Made by a program: the position numbers and the translations under genes
In this document: piece after piece, positions 46,374 through 55,322 of the stretch
How the letters are laid out: the number at the start of each line of letters is the position of its first letter
Numbering within the stretch: position 1 is the first letter of the stretch
The notes under the pieces: generated by a model
Told to the model about the DNA's origin: nothing
Database searches by the model: none
Seen by the model: the letters and a program-made list of their open reading frames with translations, nothing else
Source of the DNA: JAAUTG01 sp964458705
Lineage (GTDB): Bacteria > Bacteroidota > Bacteroidia > Chitinophagales > Saprospiraceae
Direction: 5' to 3'
Length of the DNA: 64,000 bases
Assembly (NCBI GenBank): GCA_964458705.1
Contig: CAYWKD010000016.1
Span: forward strand, 1-64,000

Positions 46374-48257
46374 TTGGCACAAGATTTAAAAAGCCGTGGG
46401 GTATATATTCAAGTCTTCTTCGCGTTGATGCTGCTCGTATTGATCGGTAAGGCAGCACAATTGCAGATTGTAGATCAAAGCTCGAAGAGCAAAGCAGAAT
46501 CCACTACGGTGGACAAAGTGCCTATTTATCCTGCTAGAGGAGCAATTTACGACCGAGATACCAATCTGCTCGTGTACAATATTCCTACCTACAATTTAAT
46601 GGTAACTCACAATCTTGTTGATCCTAATATGGATGTAGAGAAATTTTGTTCCATCTTAGGGATCACGAAAGAACAGTACCGCAAAAATTTAGATAAGAAC
46701 TGGGGAACGAATGGGCTTTCAAAAGATCAACAATATTCTAAAACCAAACCTTTTCCATTTTTAAGTCGCCTCTCGGAAGAAACTTACGCTCGACTGCAAG
46801 AAAGCCTTTACGAATTTCAAGGCTTCTTCGTTGAACTTCGATATGTGAGAGGATATAATTATCCAAATGCAGCACACGTTTTGGGCTACCTCAACGAAGT
46901 GAGTGCTACACAGATTAAAGCATCTAATGAATATACAATCGGAGATTATATAGGAGCAACTGGCTTGGAGGCAGTCTATGATAAAGAACTGAGAGGAAAA
47001 AAAGGCTACCGCTATGTTTTGAAGGATAACATGAATAGAGAGGTTGGAACATTTCAAGATGGAGCATTGGATGCTCTAAATCGGGCAAAGTCGGGAAAAG
47101 ATATTATCACGACCATTGATATTGAGCTACAAGCATATTGTGAATCATTGATGGCAAATAAAAAAGGTGCAATTGTTGTCATAGAGCCGAAATCTGGTGA
47201 GATTTTAAGTATGTTGAGCGCACCTACTTACGACCCTAATTTGTTGGTTTTCAATAGATCAAGAGGTAGAGCTTATACTGAATTATCCACTGATGCAACG
47301 CTACCACTCTACAATCGTGCTGTTTTTAGTATGCAGCCTCCTGGCTCTATTTTCAAAACAGTAGTGGGTTTGATTGCGCTACAGGAGGGTGTAACAAGCA
47401 TTAATCGCACTATCCCTTGTTATAGTGGTTATGCTATTAATGGGAAAGTGCAGATGGGCTGCCATAAGCACCCTACTTGTACTAGTATTTCGGAAGCAAT
47501 ACAACATTCCTGTAACGCTTACTTTGCACATCTTTTTAGGAATATTGTTGACATGAAAGGCTATACTAATCCTGTTGCTGGGCTTGATATATTCAATAGC
47601 TACTTAGAGCGATTCGGCATTGGTAAAGAGTTAGGTATTGATTTTACTAGAGAAAATAAGGGAAATTTTCCGACTTCAAATTACTACAACGAAAGCTATA
47701 AAAAAAGAGGAGAGGACAGATGGTATTCTTCTTACATCATGTCCGTTGGGATTGGGCAAGGGGAGATTCAAATGACACCCTTGCAAATAGCCAATTTAGC
47801 AGCTATCATTGCAAATAAAGGTTACTATTATAAACCTCACTTTTGTAAACAATTCGTTGAAGATAAAGTGGCTCAACCTAAATATGACCAGTTCAGAGTG
47901 CAGAATAATGTATATGTACAGCGAAAATACTTTGATCCAATTATAGAAGGAATGGAAGATGTAGTGAGAGCAGGAACAGGCTACCGCGCCTACATTCCGC
48001 AAATTCCCATCTGTGGGAAAACAGGAACGGTACAGAATCCACACGGAGAAGATCATTCCGTTTTTTTTGCATTCGCTCCCAAAGATGATCCTAAAATTGC
48101 ACTAGCAGTTTATGTGGAACATGGAAGCGCAGGAGGTTTTATTGCTGCACCAATGGCGAGTTTGATTATTGAAAAATATCTTAATGGCAACATTTCACCA
48201 GTTCGAAGAGATCGGGAGCAATTTGTAAAAACGCTAAATTTGATGGTGTCCCCTTGA
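46374..48257 (+). CDS. mrdA: Penicillin-binding protein 2 (transpeptidase of the elongasome)
   Basis: This 627-residue protein crosslinks lateral peptidoglycan. It has a membrane helix (about 12-29), the PBP dimer domain with PARGAIYDRDTNLLVYN, and the transpeptidase domain with SxxK in PPGSIFKTV (Ser near 324), SCN in QHSCNAYF (near 378) and KTG in CGKTGTVQNP (near 549). The start is a TTG at 46374: an in-frame stop lies six codons before and the next ATG would cut the helix. rodA, which usually follows, is absent; gldE is convergent. Confidence 0.94.
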   Translation: MAQDLKSRGVYIQVFFALMLLVLIGKAAQLQIVDQSSKSKAESTTVDKVPIYPARGAIYDRDTNLLVYNIPTYNLMVTHNLVDPNMDVEKFCSILGITKEQYRKNLDKNWGTNGLSKDQQYSKTKPFPFLSRLSEETYARLQESLYEFQGFFVELRYVRGYNYPNAAHVLGYLNEVSATQIKASNEYTIGDYIGATGLEAVYDKELRGKKGYRYVLKDNMNREVGTFQDGALDALNRAKSGKDIITTIDIELQAYCESLMANKKGAIVVIEPKSGEILSMLSAPTYDPNLLVFNRSRGRAYTELSTDATLPLYNRAVFSMQPPGSIFKTVVGLIALQEGVTSINRTIPCYSGYAINGKVQMGCHKHPTCTSISEAIQHSCNAYFAHLFRNIVDMKGYTNPVAGLDIFNSYLERFGIGKELGIDFTRENKGNFPTSNYYNESYKKRGEDRWYSSYIMSVGIGQGEIQMTPLQIANLAAIIANKGYYYKPHFCKQFVEDKVAQPKYDQFRVQNNVYVQRKYFDPIIEGMEDVVRAGTGYRAYIPQIPICGKTGTVQNPHGEDHSVFFAFAPKDDPKIALAVYVEHGSAGGFIAAPMASLIIEKYLNGNISPVRRDREQFVKTLNLMVSP

Positions 48258-48266
48258 TTTATACAT

Positions 48267-48291
48267 AGAAGTCGAAAACCGAACGACTTCT
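48267..48291. terminator. Hairpin between convergent mrdA and gldE
   Basis: AGAAGTCG and CGACTTCT form an 8-bp stem with a 9-nt loop in the 33-bp gap between the two stop codons. The lack of a T-tract makes it a weak terminator candidate, possibly serving both strands. Confidence 0.5.
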
Positions 48292-49640
48292 TAGTCCTTA
48301 GGTAGAGTTACCATGATGTGCTCAATTCGACGCTTCGAAACATCCGTTATTGTAAATGTATAATCGCTGTAAGTGATTTTTTGATTTTTATTTGGAAATC
48401 GCTTAGTGATTTCCAGTACCATACCCGCCAAGGAATCAGCGTCTCCACGAATGTCGTCAAAGATTTCGACCTGAATATCTATGACTTTGCAGAAATCGTT
48501 AATGAGGGTTTTTCCTTCAAATTCAAAATTAAAAGCATCTATTTTTCGGTAATCCACCTCAGGTTCATCATCAAACTCATCTTTGATTTCCCCTACAATT
48601 TCTTCCAGAATATCCTCTAATGTTACCAAGCCAACTGTACCACCATATTCATCTACTACGATAGCCAAATGTTTTCGTTGTAGTTGAATTTCTTTGAGTA
48701 GATCATCAATTTTTTTTGCTTCGGGTACAATCAGCATTTCAGTACGCACCAAACGCTGCCAATCAAAATTATCATCTTGATCTAATGATCCTATTAAATC
48801 TTTGGCATAAAGAATGCCAACGAGGTGATCTAGATCATGTTCAAACACTGGTATTCTCGAATAGCCTGATTCTTTGACAATGCTCAGCACTTCGTGGTAG
48901 CCTAGTTTATTATTCAATGCTACTATGTCTATTCTTGGCTGCATAATTTGCTTTACAGCTACTTCTCCAAATTTGAGGATACTTTTTAGTAAATCTGCTT
49001 CTTCTTCAGTGCCTTGCTCATAGCTTACTGTTAGGTCAATAGCTTCATCTATATCTTCTCGACTAGTAGCATTATTTGCCCTTTTGCCGAGCCGATTTTC
49101 TAACAATGCCCCTCCTGAGACTAAAGCAGTAGCAGGTAGGTAGAATAGAGTCCGCAGTGCTATTAGCGGTTTTGCCATGAAGCGAGAAAGCCGAATATTA
49201 AACTGATTAGCGTAAACTTTAGGAGCAATTTCGCCAAATAGAACTAACAGAAATGTAACACCAATTACAGTAATTAAAAAATGAGCAAGAGTATTTGCTT
49301 TTATAGACTCAGGTAACAACAGTTGGATAACAAAATCAGATACTAGAACAATAGCAATATTGACAAAATTATTACCGATTAGAATAGTTGCAAGTAACAT
49401 TCTTGGTTGGCTAATCAAGTCAAGAATGTTCTTGTTAGATGTTAAGTTTTCTTCTTCTAATGCCTTCTTATCATTGGGAGACAATGAGAAGAAAGCAATT
49501 TCCGAGCCAGAAATGGCAGCCGAAGCCAGCAACAGTAAAGCAACTATTAGTCCTCCAATAATGGCAATGCCAACAGGAGACAACGTAGCTAAAATCAATA
49601 ATTGGATGAGCCAACTAGTGAGTATGGGTTCTGCTTCCAA
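48291..49640 (-). CDS. gldE: Gliding motility-associated protein GldE (CNNM/CorC-like)
   Basis: The 449-residue protein has an N-terminal CNNM (DUF21) transmembrane domain with SAAISGSEIAFFSLSPNDK, read in part, a tandem CBS pair (about 230-350) with MQPRIDIVAL, YSRIPVFEHDLDHLVGILYAKDL and a C-terminal CorC/HlyC domain ending with the NQKITYSDYTFTITDVSKRRI pattern. GldE in Flavobacterium acts with GldD in gliding and type IX secretion. Start is TTG at 49640: an in-frame stop lies four codons upstream and MEAEPIL fits the family start. It follows ssb by 36 bp. Confidence 0.9.
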   Translation of the reverse strand: MEAEPILTSWLIQLLILATLSPVGIAIIGGLIVALLLLASAAISGSEIAFFSLSPNDKKALEEENLTSNKNILDLISQPRMLLATILIGNNFVNIAIVLVSDFVIQLLLPESIKANTLAHFLITVIGVTFLLVLFGEIAPKVYANQFNIRLSRFMAKPLIALRTLFYLPATALVSGGALLENRLGKRANNATSREDIDEAIDLTVSYEQGTEEEADLLKSILKFGEVAVKQIMQPRIDIVALNNKLGYHEVLSIVKESGYSRIPVFEHDLDHLVGILYAKDLIGSLDQDDNFDWQRLVRTEMLIVPEAKKIDDLLKEIQLQRKHLAIVVDEYGGTVGLVTLEDILEEIVGEIKDEFDDEPEVDYRKIDAFNFEFEGKTLINDFCKVIDIQVEIFDDIRGDADSLAGMVLEITKRFPNKNQKITYSDYTFTITDVSKRRIEHIMVTLPKD

Positions 49641-49676
49641 GTTAAATCACTTTGTTCAACAAATAAGTGTAATGTA

Positions 49677-50144
49677 CTAAAAAGGTAAATCATCGTCTGC
49701 TGAGTCTGTAACGGTCTCATTTGCAGGTGCAACTGATGATTGATTGTTATAATTATCACTAGCGGGCGGTGCATCATCTACTGATGGGAAGTTGCTACTA
49801 CCGCCTTGATTACTATTTTCTTTTCCTGAAATATTCCTCATGTAATTGGCTACTACATCTGTATTGTAGCGTTTATTTCCATTCTGATCTGTCCACTCTC
49901 GGGTTTGTAATTTACCCTCTACATATATTAAAGCACCTTTCTTGAAGGAATTTTCAGCTTTTTCAGCTAGTAGTCGCCATCCAATGACAGTGTGCCATTC
50001 CGTTCTATCTTGCCAGTTACCCGAGCTATCTTTGTAGCTTTCATTGGTTGCCATTCTGATTCTAGCAACCGCAGCACCGTTTTCTAATCTTTTTACTTCG
50101 GGGTCAGCCCCCAGTCGTCCAATTAAAGTAACTTTGTTTACCAT
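49677..50144 (-). CDS. ssb: Single-stranded DNA-binding protein
   Basis: The 155-residue protein has an OB fold with NKVTLIGRLGADPEVKRLENG, WQDRTEWHTVIGWRLLAEKAENSFKKGALIYVEGKLQTREW in parts, then an acidic, Gln/Asn-rich tail that ends DDDLPF, the usual C-terminal peptide for binding replication and repair proteins. The gene is between the unknown gene and gldE, the arrangement seen in Bacteroidota (mutY, ssb, gldE). Confidence 0.96.
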   Translation of the reverse strand: MVNKVTLIGRLGADPEVKRLENGAAVARIRMATNESYKDSSGNWQDRTEWHTVIGWRLLAEKAENSFKKGALIYVEGKLQTREWTDQNGNKRYNTDVVANYMRNISGKENSNQGGSSNFPSVDDAPPASDNYNNQSSVAPANETVTDSADDDLPF

Positions 50145-50171
50145 TTTTCTGTGTTGTTAGTTTTTCAAATC

Positions 50172-50744
50172 TTATTTCATATCAAGCAAACCTGCTTTTG
50201 TGGCATTGTTGGCATTCTTTTGATGAACTGATGCCTTTATTGCATCAAAATTTGAGCCAAATTTTATTTGAATATCTTCCATTCTATCATTGTAGAAACT
50301 TTGTTCTGTGAATGCCTTGAGCAATCTTTTAGACACTTGCGCTCTAGCACTGCTAATGACATCTCTCCTTGAGACTAAGCCAAACTTTTTGACACTATAA
50401 TCTGCTTCGATGTGCTTGCGATTTGAAGGGAAACCCTCTATCCGCCACTCTCCTTCTGTACTATAATGCTTAAAGAAAGGAATCCAACTTAGATCAAAGG
50501 TTTCGTATTTCATCCTTTTCAATTCAATCAATTGCTCACCATTGCCATATACAAATTCGGTGTTCCCCCAATCAACTACCACTTTGTACTGATCTCCAAA
50601 AAGCTTTTGATCTCCTAAGTCGTGATCGAATACATTACTTTTTTCTGCCAATTTAATAGGTGCATTAAAAATATCTAACTCACATAAAGCCCAAGTAGTC
50701 ATTCCTATGAGAAGCATTGCTTTTGCGTAATTGGAGAATATCAT
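50172..50744 (-). CDS. Hypothetical membrane-anchored protein between mutY and ssb
   Basis: I do not recognise this 190-residue protein. It has a hydrophobic N-terminal segment (about 5-20, YAKAMLLIGMTTWALCEL) that could be a signal or anchor, then a mainly beta region with DQYKVVVDWGNTEFVYGNGEQLIELKRMKYETFDL, read in part, and a helical Gln/Lys-rich C-terminus (ARAQVSKRLLKAFTEQSFYNDRMEDIQIKF). It is not GldD-like. It starts 37 bp after mutY and ends 28 bp before ssb, so it is in the mutY-ssb-gldE run. Confidence 0.75.
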   Translation of the reverse strand: MIFSNYAKAMLLIGMTTWALCELDIFNAPIKLAEKSNVFDHDLGDQKLFGDQYKVVVDWGNTEFVYGNGEQLIELKRMKYETFDLSWIPFFKHYSTEGEWRIEGFPSNRKHIEADYSVKKFGLVSRRDVISSARAQVSKRLLKAFTEQSFYNDRMEDIQIKFGSNFDAIKASVHQKNANNATKAGLLDMK

Positions 50745-50780
50745 AACTCTTGTTTTATTGGTAAAAAAGAAGAACTTCCA

Positions 50781-51869
50781 TTAATATAACCCTAAATATA
50801 GTGAATTATCTTTTAAATAGCAATCAATAATCTTTGGAAAAGCATAATTTGATAGCTTAGAACGCTCTACTAATTTAAAATTATGCTTCAAACTACTAAA
50901 AGTATGATCTAATTGGAATTCCCAGAAAGTAGCGACAATGTACTGATGAGTAAGTGTTTGCCTAATTGGTGGAGAAATCTCAAGTAATTTTGGCATGGGA
51001 TGCTGAAAATATTGCTGCCAAAATGGCGCATCAATTATAGTTGAAACATCTTCGGCTGGTTTAATTAATTCAATTAATGGAAATTGATACAATCCTTTCC
51101 ATATATCTTTTTGGGTTCGCTTCTCTATCCATACTTGCGAAGACTGATTTAGGATTAAATAATTGAAATAGCGAATACGTTTTGTTACTTTTTTTTGCTT
51201 GACAGGGTATTGATTTACATTGTTCATTTGAAAAGCAAAGCAATTGGAGCGTAGTGGGCATTGAAGGCATTTAGCTTGCTTTGGCGTGCACCAGGTTGCT
51301 CCAAAATCCATAATAGCTTGGTTATAAATAGCTGGCTGTGATTGGTCAAGTAGTTGCTGGGCAAGTTCAGCGAATAGCTTTTTTCCCGCTGTAGTATCAA
51401 TAGGTATGTTTATACCAAAAAATCTAGATAATACTCTGTAAACATTACCATCTACAACTGCATGAGGCAGTTGAAAAGCAAAAGAGGCAATAGCTGCCGC
51501 TGTGTAAGGACCTACGCCTTTGAGTTTCAGAATTTCCTTGTAGGTGTCAGGAAATTTGCCGTCTAGTTCTCTAGCAATGTATTTTGCAGCAGCGTGCAAG
51601 TTTCTAGCGCGAGTGTAGTATCCAAGACCTTCCCAGTCTTTTAGTACCTGATCTTCTGTCGCATTTGCTAAGTCAAACACAGTAGGGTAGTGTTCGATAA
51701 ATTTTGAATAATAAGGTAAGCCTTGTTCTACACGAGTTTGCTGTAAGATAACCTCAGAAAGCCATATGTGGTAAGGATTACTACTATTTTTCCACGGTAG
51801 TAGTCGATTGTGCTGACTTGCCCACTGGAGTAGCTGAGTAGTAAAAAATTGATGTTTTTCTGCTGACAT
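50781..51869 (-). CDS. mutY: Adenine DNA glycosylase
   Basis: MutY removes adenine opposite 8-oxoguanine. The 362-residue protein shows WLSEVILQQTRV (catalytic Glu), the HhH motif LKGVGPYTAAAIASFAF, VVDGNVYRVLSRFF with the catalytic Asp, and a [4Fe-4S] cluster CX6CX2CX5C (CTPKQAKCLQCPLRSNC). A C-terminal NUDIX-like MutT domain (about 225-360) recognises 8-oxoG. It heads the mutY-unknown-ssb-gldE run. Confidence 0.96.
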   Translation of the reverse strand: MSAEKHQFFTTQLLQWASQHNRLLPWKNSSNPYHIWLSEVILQQTRVEQGLPYYSKFIEHYPTVFDLANATEDQVLKDWEGLGYYTRARNLHAAAKYIARELDGKFPDTYKEILKLKGVGPYTAAAIASFAFQLPHAVVDGNVYRVLSRFFGINIPIDTTAGKKLFAELAQQLLDQSQPAIYNQAIMDFGATWCTPKQAKCLQCPLRSNCFAFQMNNVNQYPVKQKKVTKRIRYFNYLILNQSSQVWIEKRTQKDIWKGLYQFPLIELIKPAEDVSTIIDAPFWQQYFQHPMPKLLEISPPIRQTLTHQYIVATFWEFQLDHTFSSLKHNFKLVERSKLSNYAFPKIIDCYLKDNSLYLGLY

Positions 51870-51904
51870 TTCAGGAGGAGTGAATCAGGCGTATGAAGAA
51901 ACGA

Positions 51905-51941
51905 AAGCCTTCCAAAGCTTCGTCGAAACTTTAGAAGGCTT
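51905..51941 (-). terminator. Hairpin after the ferredoxin-NADP reductase gene
   Basis: AAGCCTTCCAAAG and CTTTAGAAGGCTT form a 13-bp stem with one mismatch and an 11-nt loop. It lies just beyond the reductase stop and 36 bp before the mutY start. Confidence 0.75.
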
Positions 51942-51952
51942 CAGTAGTAGTG

Positions 51953-52984
51953 TTAGTTGACCTTTCCAGCCGTAGCCAAAATTCCCTGTTCCCCCATTAC
52001 TGTTGTATATTTAAAACTCAATTTCTTCTCTGGGTGGATCACCTTAAAGGCAGACTGGCACATTAAAGTTGCTTCATGGAAACCGCATAGAATCAACTTC
52101 AACTTACCGGGATAAGTATTGATGTCTCCGATAGCGTAAATACCCGGGACGTTGGTGCTATAATCAAGAGTATTCACCTTAATAGCCCCCTTTTCAATTT
52201 CTAAATTCCAATCAGCCAAAGGACCTAGCTTTGGAGTCAATCCAAAAAGAGGAATGAAATGATCGGTTTCTTTATTGAACGTTCCTAAGTTCTTATGCTT
52301 GATTACGACTTCTTTTAAGTAATCTTCTCCCTTTAAACCAATGACTTGTGCCTCTGTCAGCATTTTAATCTTCCCTTCCATATCTAGCTGCTGCACTTTC
52401 TCTACACTGTCTAATGCACCACGGAAGCCCGTTCTACGATGTACTAAAGTTACCTCTTTAGCAACATCTGCCAAAAAGATGGTCCAATCTAAAGCACTAT
52501 CTCCACCACCTGCAATCACTACGCGCTGATCTCTATACACTTCTGGATCACGCACAAAGTAAGCAACTCCTTTTTCATCTTCATACTGAGCGATATTTGA
52601 AATAGGCGGTTTACGCGGCTCGAAAGCTCCTAAACCTGCCGCAATAGCGATCACTGGCGCATTGATCTTTGTACCTTTATTAGTAGTCAAAATAAACGAC
52701 TGATCTTCCAATCGTTCAATCGTTTCCGCTCTTTCTCCTAAAGTGAAAGCAGGATTAAATGGCTCAATCTGCTTCATCAAGTTATCAACTAGTTCACCTG
52801 CATTCACAGCTGGATAGCCTGGAATATCATAAATTGGCTTCTTTGGATAGATTTCTGTCAACTGCCCACCAGGCTGCGGTAGCGCATCTACTAGATGACA
52901 TTTCAGTTTTAATAATCCAGCTTCAAACACTGTGAACAACCCTACTGGTCCTGCTCCTACAATAATAATGTCTGTTTTAATCAT
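51953..52984 (-). CDS. Ferredoxin-NADP reductase (thioredoxin-reductase-like type)
   Basis: The 343-residue flavoprotein has an FAD-binding GAGPVGLFTVFEAG motif at residue 10, GGQLTEIYPKKPIYDIPG, a NADPH-binding GGGDSALDWT motif and the YAIGDINTYPGKLKLILCGFHEA segment. It lacks the redox CxxC of thioredoxin reductase. This matches the TrxR-like FNRs of Bacteroidota and Firmicutes, which exchange electrons between ferredoxin and NADP. Cytoplasmic. A hairpin follows the gene. Confidence 0.93.
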   Translation of the reverse strand: MIKTDIIIVGAGPVGLFTVFEAGLLKLKCHLVDALPQPGGQLTEIYPKKPIYDIPGYPAVNAGELVDNLMKQIEPFNPAFTLGERAETIERLEDQSFILTTNKGTKINAPVIAIAAGLGAFEPRKPPISNIAQYEDEKGVAYFVRDPEVYRDQRVVIAGGGDSALDWTIFLADVAKEVTLVHRRTGFRGALDSVEKVQQLDMEGKIKMLTEAQVIGLKGEDYLKEVVIKHKNLGTFNKETDHFIPLFGLTPKLGPLADWNLEIEKGAIKVNTLDYSTNVPGIYAIGDINTYPGKLKLILCGFHEATLMCQSAFKVIHPEKKLSFKYTTVMGEQGILATAGKVN

Positions 52985-53150
52985 TTATATTCAAGTTGTA
53001 ATGCTCAAAAATTATGATGGTTAAGCAATTGGAACATTTTCTAATCACTTTTGAGTTAATAGTTTTAATATTTATGTCTTAGCTGCAATTTTAATTTACA
53101 GCTACCAATTTTTTTATGACAATCATCAATACTACCGATGATACAAGCAA

Positions 53151-53864
53151 CTACTTTTTTACAAAATATCCGGGATGCAATCCACATTCTTTCTTGTCTG
53201 TACCCTTCCAGCGCCCTGATCTGCCCTCTCCTTTTACGGTACAATGCTTGCAGCCGATAGAACCATAGCCATACTTTTCTAATGGATGACGAGGCAATTT
53301 GTTGTACGAAAGTTGATATAAGAACTCTCCTTCTTCAATATCTATGAATGGATGAAACTTGATAATATCCCCTTGCTTTTCAAATACTCTCAGATGTGAT
53401 CTGAATTTCGTCTGATAGGACATTAAGCCAGACATCCATATTTTATGCTGTGCTTTAATCGGTTCTAACGGCACAACCTTATTAATAGAGCAGCACATTT
53501 TAGGATGGCCTTTCCACCACTGTTCCTCTTGTGTTAGTTGATTTTCTCTTTCTTGCGGATAGACTTCTATTAAATTCAAGTCGTACAGATCAACTAAAGC
53601 ATCTTTATAATCTAATGTTTCTTGAAAGTGATAAGTCGTATTAATAAAGAAAATGCGATGATATGGTTGAATTTGATGTAGCAAATGCAACAAGAAAACT
53701 GACTTTGTTCCAAAAGATGTAGTTATTAATACTTCATCGGTATCAAAGAACTCATATAGCAACTCTATACGATCTTTATAGTTTAGAGGCGTAAATACAT
53801 TATTCAAATAATCAACAGTTTGTGTTGTCCAATCAATTGTTGGTTTCTGTAATGTTGCTGTCAT
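53151..53864 (-). CDS. cysH: Assimilatory sulfonucleotide (APS-type) reductase
   Basis: From ATG 53864 the protein is about 237 residues. It reduces APS (or PAPS) to sulfite for cysteine synthesis. The PP-loop-like strand is TSFGTKSVFLLHLL. Paired cysteines KMCCSIN and GCKHCT are the [4Fe-4S] ligands of the APS-reductase type, and the C-terminal ECGLH holds the catalytic Cys. The frame continues to 53990, but this overlaps a terminator-like hairpin in the leader. No other sulfate assimilation gene is adjacent. Confidence 0.92.
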   Translation of the reverse strand: MTATLQKPTIDWTTQTVDYLNNVFTPLNYKDRIELLYEFFDTDEVLITTSFGTKSVFLLHLLHQIQPYHRIFFINTTYHFQETLDYKDALVDLYDLNLIEVYPQERENQLTQEEQWWKGHPKMCCSINKVVPLEPIKAQHKIWMSGLMSYQTKFRSHLRVFEKQGDIIKFHPFIDIEEGEFLYQLSYNKLPRHPLEKYGYGSIGCKHCTVKGEGRSGRWKGTDKKECGLHPGYFVKK

Positions 53865-54279
53865 TATTGAGTGATAAATTGAGTAGTATAAAAAATTAAA
53901 AACCTTTCCAGATGTAGATTTGGAAAGGCTTTCTTTGATGTATTCTATTACTTGTTTTACGTTATTCCACAAGAAGCTCCTTCCCAACAATTAGTCTGAA
54001 GCAACAGCAACAACATATTATATTTAGGAAAGATACTCTCATTAAAGTAGGTAACATCTTTTGTTTACAATACAAATTTAGAAGTGATTGCTAAGATGTC
54101 CAAACAACAAATGATCATACAAACATTTAAAGGTTCGTTTAATTGTTGGTTGTATTCCTTTTTAGTATGCTCATTATCAGATAAATAAATATTTATTGCC
54201 TTCTGTACCTAAAATAGTTATATAGTTATTTCGCTTCTGCCAGAAGTTTTGCGTTCTTAGTTAAATGCTATCTTCAGTT
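53865..54279. other. Intergenic region and likely cysH leader
   Basis: The 415-bp gap between glsA and cysH contains the leader hairpin at 53899-53932, a 6-1-6 palindrome at 54234-54246 just beyond the glsA stop, and otherwise no gene that I can see. The part upstream of the hairpin has a further weak stem (CTTGT/ACAAG). Confidence 0.6.
53899..53932 (-). terminator. Terminator-like hairpin in the cysH leader
   Basis: On the minus strand AAAGCCTTTCCA pairs with TGGAAAGGTTTT (12 pairs, one G-U) around a 10-nt loop and is followed by a T-rich run (TTTTTAATTTTTT). It is 35-68 nt before the cysH ATG and about 350 bp beyond the glsA stop. It could be an attenuator or end a short upstream RNA. Confidence 0.65.
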
Positions 54280-55191
54280 CTAAAAAATAGAATAGCCCGT
54301 TTTTGTTGTGAGTAGCTCTAAAGATTTTAAACCCAGCACAGAATTTCCTTTAGGATTGAGTCGAGGACTCCAAACAGCCACACTATAATATTGAGGTAAA
54401 ATCGCTACAATCCCTCCGCCCACGCCACTCTTACCAGGTAGTCCTACTTTAAAAGTAAATTCACCTGCCTCATCATAGAATCCACAGGTCTGCATTAGGG
54501 CATTCATCCGCTTCACTTGCGAGGAAGTCAGTATGGATTCTCCGCTTTCTAGTTTGCCATGGTTAGCGTAAAATAGGAAAGACTGGGCTAGTTCTTCACA
54601 AGACATATCAATAGAGCAGGTCATGTAATAAAAATCAAGCACTGTTTTTACATCATTTTTAATGTTGCCGAAGGATTTGATTAAGTTGACAATGGCAGCG
54701 TTGCGAAATCCTGTCATTTGTTCTGACCGAAAAACGCTAATGTTGTAGTTGATAGAAGGATTATTGCTGACTTTTCGTACAAAGTTGAGATAATCTTGCA
54801 CGGGATTCTTTAGTTCCTCTAGTAATATATCAATAATAACCAATGCACCTGAATTAATGAGAGGATTGCGAGGATAGCCATTTTCTAACTCAAGCTGAAT
54901 AAGCGAATTGAAGGCTGCGCCAGAGGGTTCTACATCTACTCTTTTCCAGATTTCATCTCCTCGTAACAAAAAAGCCAGTGTTACCGCAAAGACCTTTGTG
55001 ATACTTTGAATCGAAAATTTGGTTCTACTGCTACCTATATTGTAGCCTCTGCCATCAAAACATTGAAGATGCAAACCAAATTGGTTCGGATCAACTTTTG
55101 CAAGTTCAGGGATATAATCCGCACTCTTACCCTCGTATCGGAATGGTGCAATTTCCTTTAAAATTTCATTCAATATAAGTTGATAGTCCAT
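54280..55191 (-). CDS. glsA: Glutaminase
   Basis: GlsA hydrolyses glutamine to glutamate and ammonia. The 303-residue enzyme has the serine beta-lactamase-like fold: SxxK in SIQSITKVF, the ESG-like INSGALV segment, FRSEQMTGFRN and a C-terminal KSGVGGGIVA turn. Cytoplasmic. It is a single gene, with about 130 bp to the thioesterase gene upstream. Confidence 0.95.
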   Translation of the reverse strand: MDYQLILNEILKEIAPFRYEGKSADYIPELAKVDPNQFGLHLQCFDGRGYNIGSSRTKFSIQSITKVFAVTLAFLLRGDEIWKRVDVEPSGAAFNSLIQLELENGYPRNPLINSGALVIIDILLEELKNPVQDYLNFVRKVSNNPSINYNISVFRSEQMTGFRNAAIVNLIKSFGNIKNDVKTVLDFYYMTCSIDMSCEELAQSFLFYANHGKLESGESILTSSQVKRMNALMQTCGFYDEAGEFTFKVGLPGKSGVGGGIVAILPQYYSVAVWSPRLNPKGNSVLGLKSLELLTTKTGYSIF

Positions 55192-55322
55192 AGTGTTTAG
55201 TGCTAATTTTACGAGCTCTTGTTCAAAAGCAAAAATCCATTTTTTTGATAAAATTAGATTGATTATTGCTATTCAAATGCTAAATAGTTCCAATAACTGT
55301 GCAATTAATTGGATGTAAAATT

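Noticed and set aside
53151..53990. Longer start for cysH at 53990
   Set aside because: The extension spans the terminator-like hairpin and lacks family similarity; ATG 53864 is better.
54234..54246. CTTCTG-C-CAGAAG palindrome beyond the glsA stop
   Set aside because: Too short, with a one-base centre that cannot form an RNA loop and no T-tract; noted only in the gap description.
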